Shown here piece after piece: positions 45,291 through 53,620 of a stretch of 64,000 nt of DNA. The DNA lies in the NCBI RefSeq assembly GCF_023008245.1, contig NZ_CP090145.1, positions 1,984,001-2,048,000 of the forward strand, read 5' to 3'. The position numbers and the translations under genes are program-made. Below the pieces are notes generated by a model, which did not search any database, was not told the origin of the DNA, and was given only the letters and a program-made list of their open reading frames with translations. The stretch's first letter is position 1, and every line of letters begins with the position of its first letter. The stretch is from Flavobacterium sediminilitoris. GTDB lineage: Bacteria; Bacteroidota; Bacteroidia; Flavobacteriales; Flavobacteriaceae.

Positions 45291-47513
45291 ATGAAACTCT
45301 ATTTTTATTTAACGACAACTATTTTATGCTCCATTTTTGGTTATTCTCAGAAATTTAATGGAAAAGTAATAGATGCTTTTGGAAATTCAATTGCAGATGT
45401 TTATGTGTATAATGAATCGACAGAAGCACATGCACACACAAATGAATTTGGAAATTTTACCTTTTCAAATGTAACCATTAATGATACTTTTAAACTAACA
45501 AAATTAGGATATAAATCAATAAATTTTAATGTTTCTCAATTAGATAAAAAAGTAGTATTAACGATGGAAGAAGAAATATTTAAGCTTTCTGAAATTACAC
45601 TTTCACCAAATGTTAACATTAATTCCAATATCATGAAAATGGATTTGACTACGAATCCAGTAAACTCATCTCAAGAAATTCTTAAAAAAGTTCCAGGACT
45701 ATTTATAGGTCAACATGCAGGTGGTGGAAAAGCAGAGCAGTTGTTTTTGAGAGGCTTCGATATAGATCATGGAACAGACATTGCAATTACTGCCGATGGA
45801 ATTCCTGTAAATATGGTATCTCATGCTCACGGACAAGGTTATGCCGATTTACATTTTGTAATTCCAGAAGTAATTAATAAAATTGATTTTGGAAAAGGGC
45901 CTTATACAGCTTCAAAAGGAAACTTTGCAACAGCAGGTTATGTAGATTTTGTTTCAAAAGATAAATTAAATGAAAGTAAAATAAGTTTAGAAGTAGGTCA
46001 ATTTAATACTATTAGAACAGTTGGGTTATTTGATTTGTTAGGGAATTCCCCAAAATCAAACGCTTATATTGCCACAGAATATATTGTTACAGATGGGCCA
46101 TTTGAATCTCCTCAAAACTTTAATCGTTTTAATCTTTTTGGAAAATACACAACCATTTTAGAAAATCAAACAAAATTAAGTTTCATAGGATCGCATTTTA
46201 CAAGTAAATGGGACGCTTCTGGGCAAATTCCAATGCGTTTAGTTAATGATGGAACAATCTCTCGTTTTGGAGCGGTTGATGATACAGAAGGCGGTTTTAC
46301 ATCTAGAACAAATTTGGCTTTTTCAATGGACAAAATGATTGATGAAAATAGTTTTGTGAAAACAAATGCTTATTTCTCAAAATATGATTTTACATTATTT
46401 TCAAACTTCACTTTTTTCTTAAATGATCCAGTAAATGGAGATCAAATTAAGCAAAATGAAAATAGAACTCTTTATGGATTTAATACAGAGTATAGTACAA
46501 ACAAAGTGTTTACCAATTATAACTTAAAAATTCAATCAGGAGTAGGAGTAAAAGTGAATTCAACTAAGGATTCTGAATTGTCGCATACATTAAATAGAAA
46601 TACAGTTTTAAATTATATACAATATGGAGATATTGAAGAATCAAACTTTTTCGGATATATAAATACTAATTTCCAATTTGAAAAATTTACAATTAATCCA
46701 GGATTACGATTAGAGTATTTTAAATTTAATTATCAAGATAAATTAGCATCTACTTATAAAACACTTTCAAATGATAAAGCAAAAATATTACCAAAGCTAA
46801 ATTTTAGTTATGCTCAAAATGAAAAAATAGTTTATTTCTTAAAAACAGGACTAGGATTTCATTCAAACGACACAAGAGTAGTGCTGCAAGAAGATAAAGA
46901 GATATTACCATCTGTTTTTGGAGCCGACTTAGGAACAATTTGGAAACCCAATTCTAATTTAATTATTAATACAGCTATTTGGAGTTTATTTTCAAATCAA
47001 GAATTTGTTTATGTAGGAGATGAAGGTATTGTTGAGCCATCAGGAAAATCAAGAAGAATAGGAGCGGATCTTGGAATTCGTTATCAGTTAAATGACTTTG
47101 TGTTTTTTGATTTTGATGCTAATTATGCGTTTGCAAGAAGTATTGATGAGCCAAACGGATTTGATTATATTCCATTAGCTCCAAATTTTACTTCTACAGG
47201 AGGAATAAGTATTAAAAATTATAAAAAGTTTTCAGGAAATATGCAATATCGATTTTTAGGAGATCGTCCAGCTAATGAAAATAACTCTGTTGTAGCAAAT
47301 GGTTATTTTATTTCTGATTTATCATTAAATTATCAAATTAATAAATCCATTCAAATAGGTGTAATTGTTAATAATGTTTTTGATACTAAGTGGAATGAAA
47401 CTCAATTTTTAACAGAATCACAGTTGCAAACCGAATCGCAAAGTGTAGAAGAAATTCATTTTACACCAGGAACACCATTTTTTGCTAAAATAAAAATGAC
47501 CTATAGTTTTTAA
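45291..47513 (+). CDS. TonB-dependent outer-membrane receptor, His-rich plug
   Basis: The 740-residue product has a signal peptide (1-20, cleavage near GYSQ). A carboxypeptidase-like regulatory domain lies at about 21-105. The plug (about 110-235) contains GLFIGQHAGGGKAEQLFLRG, then GFDIDHGTDIAI and VNMVSHAHGQGYADLHFVIPE. The rest is a 22-strand-type barrel ending FFAKIKMTYSF. The plug is unusually rich in His at conserved places (QHAGGG, DIDHGTD, SHAHGQG), suggesting a metal or metal-chelate substrate. It is the last gene of the ECF-linked operon; substrate identity is inference. Confidence 0.88.
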   Translation: MKLYFYLTTTILCSIFGYSQKFNGKVIDAFGNSIADVYVYNESTEAHAHTNEFGNFTFSNVTINDTFKLTKLGYKSINFNVSQLDKKVVLTMEEEIFKLSEITLSPNVNINSNIMKMDLTTNPVNSSQEILKKVPGLFIGQHAGGGKAEQLFLRGFDIDHGTDIAITADGIPVNMVSHAHGQGYADLHFVIPEVINKIDFGKGPYTASKGNFATAGYVDFVSKDKLNESKISLEVGQFNTIRTVGLFDLLGNSPKSNAYIATEYIVTDGPFESPQNFNRFNLFGKYTTILENQTKLSFIGSHFTSKWDASGQIPMRLVNDGTISRFGAVDDTEGGFTSRTNLAFSMDKMIDENSFVKTNAYFSKYDFTLFSNFTFFLNDPVNGDQIKQNENRTLYGFNTEYSTNKVFTNYNLKIQSGVGVKVNSTKDSELSHTLNRNTVLNYIQYGDIEESNFFGYINTNFQFEKFTINPGLRLEYFKFNYQDKLASTYKTLSNDKAKILPKLNFSYAQNEKIVYFLKTGLGFHSNDTRVVLQEDKEILPSVFGADLGTIWKPNSNLIINTAIWSLFSNQEFVYVGDEGIVEPSGKSRRIGADLGIRYQLNDFVFFDFDANYAFARSIDEPNGFDYIPLAPNFTSTGGISIKNYKKFSGNMQYRFLGDRPANENNSVVANGYFISDLSLNYQINKSIQIGVIVNNVFDTKWNETQFLTESQLQTESQSVEEIHFTPGTPFFAKIKMTYSF

Positions 47514-47530
47514 GTTCACTTAGGGTTTTA

Positions 47531-47538
47531 TAAATTTG
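47531..47538 (+). promoter_or_regulatory. -7 box (TAAATTTG) of trmH
   Basis: Perfect TAnnTTTG match only 6 bp before the ATG at 47545. Transcription would begin at or within a few bases of the start codon. Confidence 0.5.
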
Positions 47539-47544
47539 AACCCC

Positions 47545-48213
47545 ATGAAAAAAGATGTAGCGTTATTAGAATATTTAGAAGGTTTTATTTCAGAGAATAG
47601 AAAACAACGGTTTTTAGACATTCTTAAAAATAGAACCAAACACTTTACTGTTGCTGTAGAAGATGTATATCAAATGCATAATACTAGCGCTGTAATGCGT
47701 AGTTGTGAAGTTTTTGGAATACAAGAGTTAAATGTTATTGAACAAAAATACAGCAAAACTATTGATAAACAAATTGCTTTAGGAGCAGAGAAATGGGTAG
47801 ATATTAATGAATTTTCTAGCAATAAATCATGTATTGATGCATTAAGAGGGAAAGGTTATCAAATTATAGCCACAACACCGCATAATGAATCTTGCTTCCT
47901 TCATGAGTTTGATATAACAAAACCTTCTGCTTTATTTTTTGGAACAGAAAAAGAAGGATTATCTGAAGACGTAATGAAAAATGCAGATGGATATTTAAAA
48001 ATTCCAATGGTAGGATTTACTGAAAGTTTAAATATTTCTGTTTCAGCAGCTATAATCATTCAAGATTTGACAAACAGACTTCGAAATTCTAATATTAATT
48101 GGAATCTTACAGAAGAAGAAATTATTCAAAAACGATTAGATTGGACTAGGAAAACAATAAAAGACATTGATTTTGTGGAAAGTAGATTTCGTGAAAAAGA
48201 TAATCTCTTATAA
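47545..48213 (+). CDS. trmH: tRNA (guanosine-2'-O-)-methyltransferase, SPOUT family
   Basis: Methylates the 2'-O of G18 in tRNA using SAM. The 222-residue product has the SpoU/TrmH pattern: N-terminal VEDVYQMHNTSAVMRSCEVFGI (pattern; the conserved NxxAxxRS part is seen as NTSAVMRSC), then ALFFGTEKEGLS and the SAM-knot motif IPMVGFTESLNISVSAAI. The ATG at 47545 (MKKDVALL) is preferred over an in-frame TTG at 47536, which lies inside the -7 box. Confidence 0.92.
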   Translation: MKKDVALLEYLEGFISENRKQRFLDILKNRTKHFTVAVEDVYQMHNTSAVMRSCEVFGIQELNVIEQKYSKTIDKQIALGAEKWVDINEFSSNKSCIDALRGKGYQIIATTPHNESCFLHEFDITKPSALFFGTEKEGLSEDVMKNADGYLKIPMVGFTESLNISVSAAIIIQDLTNRLRNSNINWNLTEEEIIQKRLDWTRKTIKDIDFVESRFREKDNLL

Positions 48214-48249
48214 AAAAAACACGAATTATTATTTTCTGTTTTCCAAAAA

Positions 48250-49023
48250 TTATTTGTTTTTCTTTAGAATTTTATATTCTTCATAGCAAGAACTAATAGC
48301 TTCAAGAATTTGTAAATCATTAGCCGATTTTATAAAATATTCCGAATAATTACAGTTTTGAAGAATAAGAGGAATATCGTCTTTGTCTATTTCTAAAAGT
48401 GCAGCAAGAGTTTCTCTATCAAATTTTGTTGAAAGTAATTCACGTACAGTATCATCTTTTTTCATTTCTCTAAGTTTTCTCATTTGTTTTGGTCTTTTAC
48501 CAAAAGCATTATAGAGAAAATCAGCAGGATTGAAAATGGCACCTAAAACTTTTGTAACAGCACTTGGCGATTTGTCTCCAGCTTCATAACCCGCATCAAG
48601 GCCAGAAATACTGTATCTATAGGTGTTTTCATCAACAGGAATAAGTTTTGTATCAACTTCAACATAACCTGTTAAATTATATTTAGAAATAATCACTTCC
48701 TCAAGCGCATACGCTTTTTCTGTAAGTGTAATTTTTGAAGATTTATTTTTTACCCAGTCATTGGTAACTTTTACTTTTAAAGTTTCAAATCCTAAATAAG
48801 AGAATAACAAAGTGTCATTTATTTTTGCATTGATTTCAAAATAACCATTTCCATCACTTATAGTTCCACTTACTTTTGTAGTGTTTATAACGTGTACGTT
48901 GTTTATTGGTAACTTTGTTTCATTATGAACAACTGTCCCATGAAGAGTTGTTGTCAAAGTATCATTTTGGCTAAATGCCAAATTAGATAGTAATGCAAAA
49001 AGTAAAATTGTAAAATATCTCAT
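48250..49023 (-). CDS. Carboxypeptidase-like regulatory domain protein, exported
   Basis: The 257-residue product has a signal peptide (1-18, cleavage after LAFS). A carboxypeptidase-regulatory-like beta sandwich spans about 24-110 (TLHGTVVHNETKLPINNVHVIN, pattern; SDGNGYFEINAKINDTLLFSYLGFETLKVKV pattern). The remaining 150 residues hold no recognised domain. Such proteins are common stand-alone periplasmic relatives of TonB-receptor N-terminal domains. Two possible -7 boxes on the minus strand lie at 49040-49047 and 49053-49060. Confidence 0.8.
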   Translation of the reverse strand: MRYFTILLFALLSNLAFSQNDTLTTTLHGTVVHNETKLPINNVHVINTTKVSGTISDGNGYFEINAKINDTLLFSYLGFETLKVKVTNDWVKNKSSKITLTEKAYALEEVIISKYNLTGYVEVDTKLIPVDENTYRYSISGLDAGYEAGDKSPSAVTKVLGAIFNPADFLYNAFGKRPKQMRKLREMKKDDTVRELLSTKFDRETLAALLEIDKDDIPLILQNCNYSEYFIKSANDLQILEAISSCYEEYKILKKNK

Positions 49024-49174
49024 GCGGTAATTATTGATTCAAAAATACAAATCAAAAATAGATATTTACTTGTTTTTTCTTTTTTTATAAGAAAATTAAC
49101 GAATAAAATATTTAGTCTCAGATATTAAGTTTTGATTATGGTTCTTTTAGAATTGATTAAGGATTTAAATTCAT

Positions 49175-49204
49175 AAAAAAGTCCTGCATTTGCAGGACTT
49201 TTTT
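49175..49204 (-). terminator. Intrinsic terminator of the small exported protein gene
   Basis: GTCCTGCA / TGCAGGAC with a 2-nt loop, flanked by A6 and T7, directly against the stop codon at 49204. The outer A-T pairs lengthen the stem. Confidence 0.88.
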
Positions 49205-49533
49205 TAATGAGTTAACTTTTTGAAAAGTTTTGGATTAGTATTCAATTTTTTTAATTTATCTGGAGTAATTGATGCTTCAATACTCGCTTTTACTGATTTT
49301 GATATAACAGCTTTGCGCTCCTCGTTTGTACTTTTTGAAAGTTCATCATGCTTATAATAAAATAACCTATAGAAATCGCTTAATTCAGTATCGCCTAATT
49401 CTAGGTATTCAGTAATCTCTTTAGCATCACTTTTAGCTAATAAAGCAATCTCTTCTCTTACTTCTTCTTGTTGAGCAAATGAACTCATAGTGAAAGCAAA
49501 GAATAAAACCACAAAAGCAAATATTTTTTTCAT
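49204..49533 (-). CDS. Small exported protein of unknown function
   Basis: The 109-residue product has a signal peptide (1-20, cleavage near SSFA) and an alpha-helical, charged mature part (KSDAKEITEYLELGDTEL; ASITPDKLKKLNTNPKLFKKL). It vaguely resembles the small LTxxQ-type helical proteins such as the neighbour at 49610, but lacks the motif. No firm family. Confidence 0.7.
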   Translation of the reverse strand: MKKIFAFVVLFFAFTMSSFAQQEEVREEIALLAKSDAKEITEYLELGDTELSDFYRLFYYKHDELSKSTNEERKAVISKSVKASIEASITPDKLKKLNTNPKLFKKLTH

Positions 49534-49609
49534 TTTTTAAAGGATTTGTAATTATTAACCACCAAATCTATATTATTTTTAGTTCTAATCCAAAAAATAT
49601 CTTAAATTT

Positions 49610-50041
49610 TTACTTTTCATCTTTATCGCTTTTTATTCGTTTAGCATGTTTTTTCGCTTTATTTGATCGTTTTTTTTTATTGTTTTCCCATTTTTCCATT
49701 TGAGCAGGAGTTAATATGTTTTTTAATTTACTCTTCATTTCAATTTGGTTGTCCAAAGCTTTGTTTTTCATTTCAAATCGCTCATCGCTAGATAATTTTT
49801 CTCCTTTTTCTTTACGCATTTTTAATTCATTTCTTTTCGCTTCTCTTTTTTTAGCTTGTTCCAAGAAAATAGGTTTAATCTCTTTTTGCTGCTTTTCTGT
49901 TAAGTCTAAATCTAATGTCATTTTTTTTACATGAAGTTCAGCCATTTTTTCAGAATCCATTCTTTCTTTTCTGTTCTCTTTTGATTGAGAAAATGCTAAT
50001 GTGCTAACTAGTATAACTAGTGTTAGAAATACTTTTTTCAT
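49610..50041 (-). CDS. Spy/CpxP-like LTxxQ periplasmic protein
   Basis: The 143-residue product has a signal peptide (1-18, cleavage near LAFS). The rest is highly charged helix with two LTxxQ-like motifs: DLTEKQQKEI near residue 47 and LTPAQMEKWE near residue 112. These motifs define the Spy/CpxP family of periplasmic chaperone-like stress proteins. The C-terminal 30 residues are a Lys/Arg-rich tail. It lies beside the putative copper cluster; in other bacteria Spy-type proteins respond to envelope stress, including copper. A functional link here is only suggested. Confidence 0.75.
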   Translation of the reverse strand: MKKVFLTLVILVSTLAFSQSKENRKERMDSEKMAELHVKKMTLDLDLTEKQQKEIKPIFLEQAKKREAKRNELKMRKEKGEKLSSDERFEMKNKALDNQIEMKSKLKNILTPAQMEKWENNKKKRSNKAKKHAKRIKSDKDEK

Positions 50042-50157
50042 AATTATTATTTTTTAATGATTTAATTATTAGATAGATAATTTTTAAAAAAGTTTAATTG
50101 ATAATCCATAAAAAAATAAAATTGAAATTAATCAGTTAGTTTTTCTATTCTCGTTTG

Positions 50158-50165
50158 TATATTTG
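50158..50165 (+). promoter_or_regulatory. -7 box (TATATTTG) of the Cys-motif protein gene
   Basis: Perfect TAnnTTTG match 16 bp before the ATG at 50182; it rules out the upstream TTG and makes the GTG at 50170 less likely as a start. Confidence 0.5.
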
Positions 50166-50181
50166 CATTGTGAGAAAAACA

Positions 50182-50547
50182 ATGTTCATTTTAGCATTAT
50201 TTATACTGGTGAAACCGGTAATTCCAGTATTGGATTATATTGTTAATTATGAATATATTGCAACTGAACTTTGTGAAAATGTTGCAAAACCAGAACTTAA
50301 CTGTAATGGTAAGTGTCATTTAACAAAAGAACTCGCAAAAGCTTCAGAATCTGAAAAACCAATTTCATCAGACAAAAAACAAACAACACATCAAGAAATT
50401 GAATTGCTGTTTTGTAAAGAAATTGACGAGTTAAATGTTATGTTTAACTTTAGTTTTTTAGATAAAATAAAGCAAACTTTCTATCAAGATTTGTACAAAT
50501 CGGTTGCTTTATATTCAATATTTCATCCTCCTATTTTTATTTCTTAA
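50182..50547 (+). CDS. Conserved Bacteroidota protein with CxGKCHLxKEL motif
   Basis: From the ATG at 50182 the product is 121 residues; a GTG at 50170 is an alternative. It opens with a hydrophobic segment MFILALFILVKPVIPVLDY, followed by ELCENVAKPELNCNGKCHLTKEL (motif with three Cys and one His, at about residues 29-51). I recognise this as a recurring small Bacteroidota protein found near copper and cytochrome-associated genes, but I know no demonstrated function. The Cys/His set would suit metal binding. It is the first gene of the MbnP/MbnH-like cluster, 168 bp upstream of the next gene. Confidence 0.7.
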   Translation: MFILALFILVKPVIPVLDYIVNYEYIATELCENVAKPELNCNGKCHLTKELAKASESEKPISSDKKQTTHQEIELLFCKEIDELNVMFNFSFLDKIKQTFYQDLYKSVALYSIFHPPIFIS

Positions 50548-50715
50548 AGTTTTACGAAAAGAATAATCCTTTAGAATGTTTAATTAGGCTTGTTCTTAAA
50601 AGCGTTATTAAATTAATTCAATTTTTGAGTTAGTTAGGATTCTTATGTCCAAAATTGTTTGAAGAATTTTTTAATCAAACACATCAACTTTAATAAAAAA
50701 TAAAAATAGATTATA

Positions 50716-51498
50716 ATGAAATTTCAATTTAAAAACATAATAGCTTTATTGTCAGTATTCTTAGTGTTAACTTCATGTTCTAATGATGATGAGGTTGTAA
50801 ATAAAGAGAGTATAGGAAGTATAAAATTAGAATTTGATCAAATATATAACGATGCAAATTTTGCAGCAAACACACCTTATACAAATTCAAACGGAGAAGT
50901 TATTAAAGTTACAAAAGCAAAATATATTGTTAGTAATGTGCAATTAACAAAAGAAGATGGTTCTATCTATACAGTTCCTAAGAGCGAGAGTTATTTTCTT
51001 ATAGATGAGCTAACACCAGCAACAACTTTAGTTCAAATTCCAAATATTCCAGTAGGAAATTATACAAAAGTAACCTTTGGAATAGGAGTAGATGAAGAGC
51101 AATTTAATTTAGGAGCAACAGGACAAGGCAATTTTTTAGAAATAGCGCAAACTGCAGGAATGATGTGGTCTTGGAGTGCAGGATATAAGTTTGTTGCTTT
51201 TGAAGGAACTTTTACATCTACAACAGTAATTTCTGATACTCAATTTAAAGTGCATACAGGAAAAACGGGTGATAATTATAATTACACGGCTGTAACATTA
51301 GATTTGCCTGATAATGCTTTAGTAAGAGAAAATATTGTTCCTCAAGTACATATTATGACTGATTTATCTCAATTAATTGATGGAACTAATAAAATAAATC
51401 TTTCAGAACAAGCAACCATAATGGGAGGGAATAAACTAGCTTTAATTACGGCTAATATTTCAAATATGTTTGAAGTACATCATGTTCACAATGACTAA
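50716..51498 (+). CDS. MbnP-like lipoprotein
   Basis: The 260-residue product has a lipoprotein signal (LSVFLVLTSCSND, Cys21). It matches the MbnP family: an N-terminal beta strand SIKLEFDQIYN, KAKYIVSNVQLTKEDGS, IPVGNYTKVTFGIGVDEE, and the central MMWSWSAGYKFVAFEG. In characterised MbnP a Trp is oxidised to kynurenine by MbnH, and the protein binds copper; the Trp pair in MWSW is the natural candidate here. His-rich C-terminus (FEVHHVHND) adds possible ligands. A hairpin with T-rich tail separates it from the di-haem peroxidase gene. Confidence 0.85.
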   Translation: MKFQFKNIIALLSVFLVLTSCSNDDEVVNKESIGSIKLEFDQIYNDANFAANTPYTNSNGEVIKVTKAKYIVSNVQLTKEDGSIYTVPKSESYFLIDELTPATTLVQIPNIPVGNYTKVTFGIGVDEEQFNLGATGQGNFLEIAQTAGMMWSWSAGYKFVAFEGTFTSTTVISDTQFKVHTGKTGDNYNYTAVTLDLPDNALVRENIVPQVHIMTDLSQLIDGTNKINLSEQATIMGGNKLALITANISNMFEVHHVHND

Positions 51499-51506
51499 AT
51501 AATTAT

Positions 51507-51536
51507 AAAAGCTGTTGGTTCTTATCAACAGCTTTT
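51507..51536 (+). terminator. Terminator-like hairpin between MbnP-like and MbnH-like genes
   Basis: AAAAGCTGTTG / CAACAGCTTTT, 11-bp perfect stem, 8-nt loop, followed by ATTT. It probably reduces expression of the peroxidase relative to its substrate lipoprotein. Confidence 0.75.
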
Positions 51537-51555
51537 ATTTAAAAATGATAAAAAA

Positions 51556-52599
51556 ATGAAAGCAAAATATATAATATTGCTCTTTTTTCCTATTCTTTTT
51601 AGTTGTTCAAGCGAAAGTAATGATGATGAATATCAAAATATACCTATAGCGTTTCAAGTTCCAGATAATTTTCCACCTTTATCTTATGATTTATCCAATA
51701 ATCCATTGACAGAAAAAGGATTTGAATTAGGAAAGAAACTATTTTATGAAGGTCGTTTGGCTTCAGATGGAATCGTTTCATGTGGATTTTGTCATATTCA
51801 AGAAGATGCATTTACGCATCATGGGCATACCTTTAGTCATGGAGTAGGAGATAATATAGGAACTCGAAATACACCACCTATACAGAATTTAGCTTTTCAA
51901 AGTGCTTATATGTGGGATGGAGCAACAACACATTTAGATTTACAACCAATAATTCCATTAACTAGTGAAATAGAAATGAATGGGAATTTTGCAGATGCTG
52001 TAAGTATGATGAAAGCAGATGCTCAATATCAAAAACTATTTAAACAAGCTTTCCCAGATGGAGAAATTAATTCGGAAAATATGCTAAAAGCTTTGGGGCA
52101 ATTCATGGTTATGGTAACATCTTCCAATTCTAAATTTGATAAATTCAGAAGAAATGAAGAAGGAGGAGTATTAACAAACGATGAGCTAGAAGGATATAAT
52201 CTATTTAATCAAAAATGTGCTTCTTGTCATGCAACAGATATGTTTACTGATAATTCATACAGAAATAATGGTTTAGCTATAAATCCAGTTATTAATGATG
52301 TAGGAAGGTATAGAGTTACAGAGTTAGAGCAGGATAAATACAAATTTAAAGTGCCAAGTTTAAGAAATATTGAAAAAACAGCACCTTATATGCATGATGG
52401 ACGCTTTTTTACTTTAGAAGCAGTTTTAAATCATTATAATTCTGGAGTGGTTAATTCTACAACATTAGATGCTTCTTTAAATGAAAATGGAACATTAGGA
52501 ATTCCATTAACAAATATAGAAAAAACACAACTTATTGCATTTTTAAAAACACTAACAGACTATGAATACTTAACAGATAGTCGCTTTTCAGAATATTAA
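51556..52599 (+). CDS. Di-haem cytochrome c peroxidase/MauG family (MbnH-like) lipoprotein
   Basis: The 347-residue product has a lipoprotein signal (FPILFSCSS, Cys17) and two c-type haem motifs: CGFCH at 76-80 and CASCH at 221-225. Family segments include RLASDGIVSCGFCH, GTRNTPPIQNLAF, MWDGATTHLDLQPIIPLT and FKVPSLRNIEKTAPYMHDGRF. This is the bacterial CcP/MauG/MbnH superfamily. Because it follows an MbnP-like gene, an MbnH-like role (oxidising a Trp of MbnP through a high-valent di-haem state) is more likely than hydrogen peroxide detoxification; this rests on synteny. Confidence 0.9.
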   Translation: MKAKYIILLFFPILFSCSSESNDDEYQNIPIAFQVPDNFPPLSYDLSNNPLTEKGFELGKKLFYEGRLASDGIVSCGFCHIQEDAFTHHGHTFSHGVGDNIGTRNTPPIQNLAFQSAYMWDGATTHLDLQPIIPLTSEIEMNGNFADAVSMMKADAQYQKLFKQAFPDGEINSENMLKALGQFMVMVTSSNSKFDKFRRNEEGGVLTNDELEGYNLFNQKCASCHATDMFTDNSYRNNGLAINPVINDVGRYRVTELEQDKYKFKVPSLRNIEKTAPYMHDGRFFTLEAVLNHYNSGVVNSTTLDASLNENGTLGIPLTNIEKTQLIAFLKTLTDYEYLTDSRFSEY

Positions 52600-52603
52600 A
52601 AAA

Positions 52604-53563
52604 ATGAAGAAAATAATAATAATTTTTGTACTTATCTTTCAATTTGGTTTTGCTAAAGAGAAAGATACGCTTTCGATAGAAAATCCATTTTTAAAACACC
52701 ATATTCAGTTTGAAAAATATGATTTTTGCGATGCTTGTGGTTGTTCTGCAAGCGGAGGAAGTATGGGTTTTGCTTCTATGTTAAACACTAATTTTGTAGG
52801 GATTCGCTATTTTAATCAATCTTATGAAAGTAATGATGGTTTATATAGTAATTCTCCTTGGTACAAAGAAGATTTTAATACAGTTCAACTTTGGGCAAGA
52901 ATTCCAGTGATAAAAAACGTGCAAGTTTCAACTTTAATTCCGTATCATTTCCATTCTAGAGAAAGAGCTGTTGGAAGACAAAATATAGATGGTTTAGGAG
53001 ATATCACAGTTTTAGCGATGTATCAACTTTATGAAACTAAAAAAGATAGTACTTCTTTTGTACATTCTTTGCAAATTGGAACAGGAGTAAAAATACCAAC
53101 AGGAACGTTTGATGAAACAAACTCAGGAGCAGTAAATCCAAGTTTTCAAGTAGGAACAGGAAGTTGGGATTATCTTTTAGCAACAGAATATGTAATTAAA
53201 CATAAACAATTTGGGTTAAATTCTATGCTAAATTATGTGATTAAGACGGAAAATGATAAGAATTATCGTTTTGGTAATCAATTAAACTATGCAAGTACGT
53301 TGTTTTATTGGTATGAAGCATCAAAATTCGTTATTGCACCACAAATAGGAATTGCAGGAGAAGTATATGCAGATAATTATCAGCATAATCAAAAACTTAG
53401 AAATACGGCTGGAGATATTTTATTTAGTAAAATTGGTTTTGAAGTAGGAAAAGATCAATTTTCTTTTGGAGCTAATGCTATGTTGCCTATAAATCAAAAT
53501 CTTACTGGCGGAAATGTAAAAGCAAATTATCGTTGGAGTGTGAATTTGAATTATAGTTTGTAA
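52604..53563 (+). CDS. Outer-membrane beta-barrel-like protein with CDACGC motif
   Basis: The 319-residue product has a signal peptide (1-17). Close to the mature N-terminus is YDFCDACGCSASGGSMG, with three Cys in four positions around a Gly, a plausible metal-binding site. The remainder looks like a beta-barrel of the transporter/phenol-degradation (MetA) type (GIRYFNQSYES, LIPYHFHSRERAV, GLGDITVLAMYQLY, GVKIPTGTFDE, ending NYRWSVNLNYSL). It begins 4 bp after the MbnH-like gene, so it is co-expressed with it. A role in moving or binding a metal at the outer membrane is inferred. Confidence 0.78.
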   Translation: MKKIIIIFVLIFQFGFAKEKDTLSIENPFLKHHIQFEKYDFCDACGCSASGGSMGFASMLNTNFVGIRYFNQSYESNDGLYSNSPWYKEDFNTVQLWARIPVIKNVQVSTLIPYHFHSRERAVGRQNIDGLGDITVLAMYQLYETKKDSTSFVHSLQIGTGVKIPTGTFDETNSGAVNPSFQVGTGSWDYLLATEYVIKHKQFGLNSMLNYVIKTENDKNYRFGNQLNYASTLFYWYEASKFVIAPQIGIAGEVYADNYQHNQKLRNTAGDILFSKIGFEVGKDQFSFGANAMLPINQNLTGGNVKANYRWSVNLNYSL

Positions 53564-53566
53564 TAT

Positions 53567-53597
53567 AAAAAAGGAGCTTTTAAAAGCTCCTTTTTTT
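53567..53597. terminator. Bidirectional terminator between the copper-type cluster and lysS
   Basis: The perfect palindrome GGAGCTTTTAAAAGCTCC (53573-53590), flanked by A6 and T7, lies between convergent genes. Confidence 0.88.
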
Positions 53598-53620
53598 AAA
53601 TTTTTGATTAGAGGAATTAA

